A DNA stretch of 5,584 nucleotides from Candidatus Bathyarchaeota archaeon B26-1 (lineage in GTDB: Archaea > Thermoproteota > Bathyarchaeia > Bathyarchaeales > B26-1): assembly GCA_001593925.1 (NCBI GenBank), contig LUCD01000100.1, forward strand, positions 1-5,584, written 5' to 3'. The position numbers and the translations under genes were made by a program. This document shows, piece after piece, positions 5,274 to 5,584 of this stretch; position 1 is the first letter of the stretch; every line of letters starts with the position of its first letter. The notes under the pieces are model-generated. The model was given only the letters and a program-made list of their open reading frames with translations. It did not search any database and was not told the DNA's origin.

Positions 5274-5480
5274 TTAAGGTCTGTAGAACGGGATGAAGGT
5301 GGAGATCGGCCAGTATCCTCTATAGTATGGAAAACCCCAGAAGGCTCCATATAGGCTTAAGGCTGGGTATGCCCACCACCATCTGGGTAGCCACGGGAAC
5401 CATCTGCAGAATAGGTAGGGGTTGCCGAAGCCCCTACCCCAGCCGAACCAGAAGCCCCTTCCAAACCATCCTCTAGGCAA
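5274..5480 (-). CDS. Short Trp-rich DUF5320-type protein without coiled coil
   Basis: 68 residues beginning MPRGWFGRGFWFGWGRGFG, the Gly/Arg/aromatic opening typical of DUF5320, then FCRWFPWLPRWWW (24-36) and a Tyr/Pro-rich end (PYYRGYWPISTFIPFYRP). Ten of 68 residues are tryptophan. The only cysteine is C25, equivalent to C27 of the neighbouring paralogue. It ends at TAA without the coil that the 4947-5240 protein carries, so it is either a natural coil-less form or a truncated copy; no frameshift that would restore a coil is evident in the 33 nt gap. The TTG start at 5480 is supported by GGAGGA (5487-5492) 6 nt upstream, only 13 nt after the stop of the preceding gene, indicating co-transcription. 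Function unknown. Confidence 0.8.
   Translation of the reverse strand: MPRGWFGRGFWFGWGRGFGNPYLFCRWFPWLPRWWWAYPALSLYGAFWGFPYYRGYWPISTFIPFYRP
5373..5402. repeat. Repeat copy 2 encoding the FPWLPRWWW motif
   Basis: Direct partner of 5127-5156 (28 of 30 bases identical, offset 246 nt), inside the coil-less DUF5320-type gene. Both copies are read in the same coding frame. Confidence 0.75.
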
Positions 5481-5493
5481 CTCGTCTCCTCCA

Positions 5494-5584
5494 TCACTTA
5501 CTTAGCTCTTCAAGCCTTTTTCTAAGCGCCTCTAGCTGAGATTCCAGCATCTTGACCTGCTGTTCGAGCATCTGCTTCTCCTGT
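5494..5584 (-). CDS. C-terminal coil of a DUF5320-type (or NifX-coil fusion) protein, partial
   Basis: Only the last 30 codons are in the window, too short for a full family call. The frame reads QEKQMLEQQVKMLESQLEAL and continues RKRLEELSK before TGA at 5494-5496. The heptad-like spacing of Leu and Met and the QE(I/K)xxL...RLEEL pattern match the coils at the ends of the 3333-3902 and 4947-5240 proteins. The gene begins outside the window and could be another DUF5320 protein or a second NifX-coil fusion. Its stop lies 13 nt before the next gene, so it is probably the upstream member of the same operon. Confidence 0.75.
   Translation of the reverse strand, partial: QEKQMLEQQVKMLESQLEALRKRLEELSK

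Noticed and set aside
1..5584. CRISPR array, insertion sequence or rRNA/tRNA gene
   Set aside because: No regularly spaced repeats, transposase-like frame, terminal inverted repeats or complete tRNA fold were seen; the only clear direct repeat is the coding duplication in the DUF5320-type genes.

Overview
The window reads as a piece of an archaeal chromosome, probably from a thermophilic or anaerobic member of the Thermoproteota (Bathyarchaeia/Korarchaeia-like). That placement is an inference and cannot be fixed to a species from sequence alone. Support comes from TATA-box-like promoters in place of bacterial -35/-10 boxes, one of them with almost no leader; strong GGAGG-type ribosome sites; frequent TTG and GTG starts; an archaeal Lrp-type regulator; and families common in archaea (DUF134, DUF5320, NifX-like proteins, Mrp/NBP35 ATPase, COG1237 metallo-hydrolase, and a COG0731-like radical SAM enzyme).

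Layout. Positions 1-728 (minus) hold most of an Mrp/NBP35 P-loop ATPase, running off the left edge. A 71-80 bp AT-rich divergent promoter region separates it from a plus-strand pair: an Lrp/AsnC-type regulator with an added C-terminal cysteine cluster (809-1378) and a COG1237 metallo-beta-lactamase-fold hydrolase (1410-2264). A short convergent gap (2265-2356) follows. The rest of the window is on the minus strand. In transcription order, from high to low coordinates, it holds: the C-terminal coil of a DUF5320-type protein (5494-5584, partial), a 68-residue Trp-rich DUF5320-type protein without a coil (5274-5480), a 97-residue Trp-rich DUF5320 protein with a coil (4947-5240), a stand-alone NifX-like protein (4586-4933), a 268 bp gap, a DUF134 DNA-binding protein (4018-4317), a NifX-like protein fused to a Gly/Met/Arg linker and a DUF5320-like coil (3333-3902), and the radical SAM enzyme (2357-3301).

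How they may work together. Mrp-type ATPases carry Fe-S or other metal clusters, NifX-like proteins bind metal-sulfur clusters, and DUF134 and DUF5320 genes often sit beside them in anaerobes. The best described relative is the Desulfovibrio ORP (orange protein) system, in which a NifX-like protein holds a Mo-Cu-S cluster and Mrp-type ATPases are encoded in the same operons. I infer that this window carries an archaeal metal-cluster carrier or assembly module of that general type, with two candidate regulators (DUF134 and the Cys-tailed Lrp protein). The most unusual parts are the NifX-coil fusion with its methionine-rich linker, and the extreme tryptophan content of the DUF5320 proteins. There are no nitrogenase structural genes here and no NifB.
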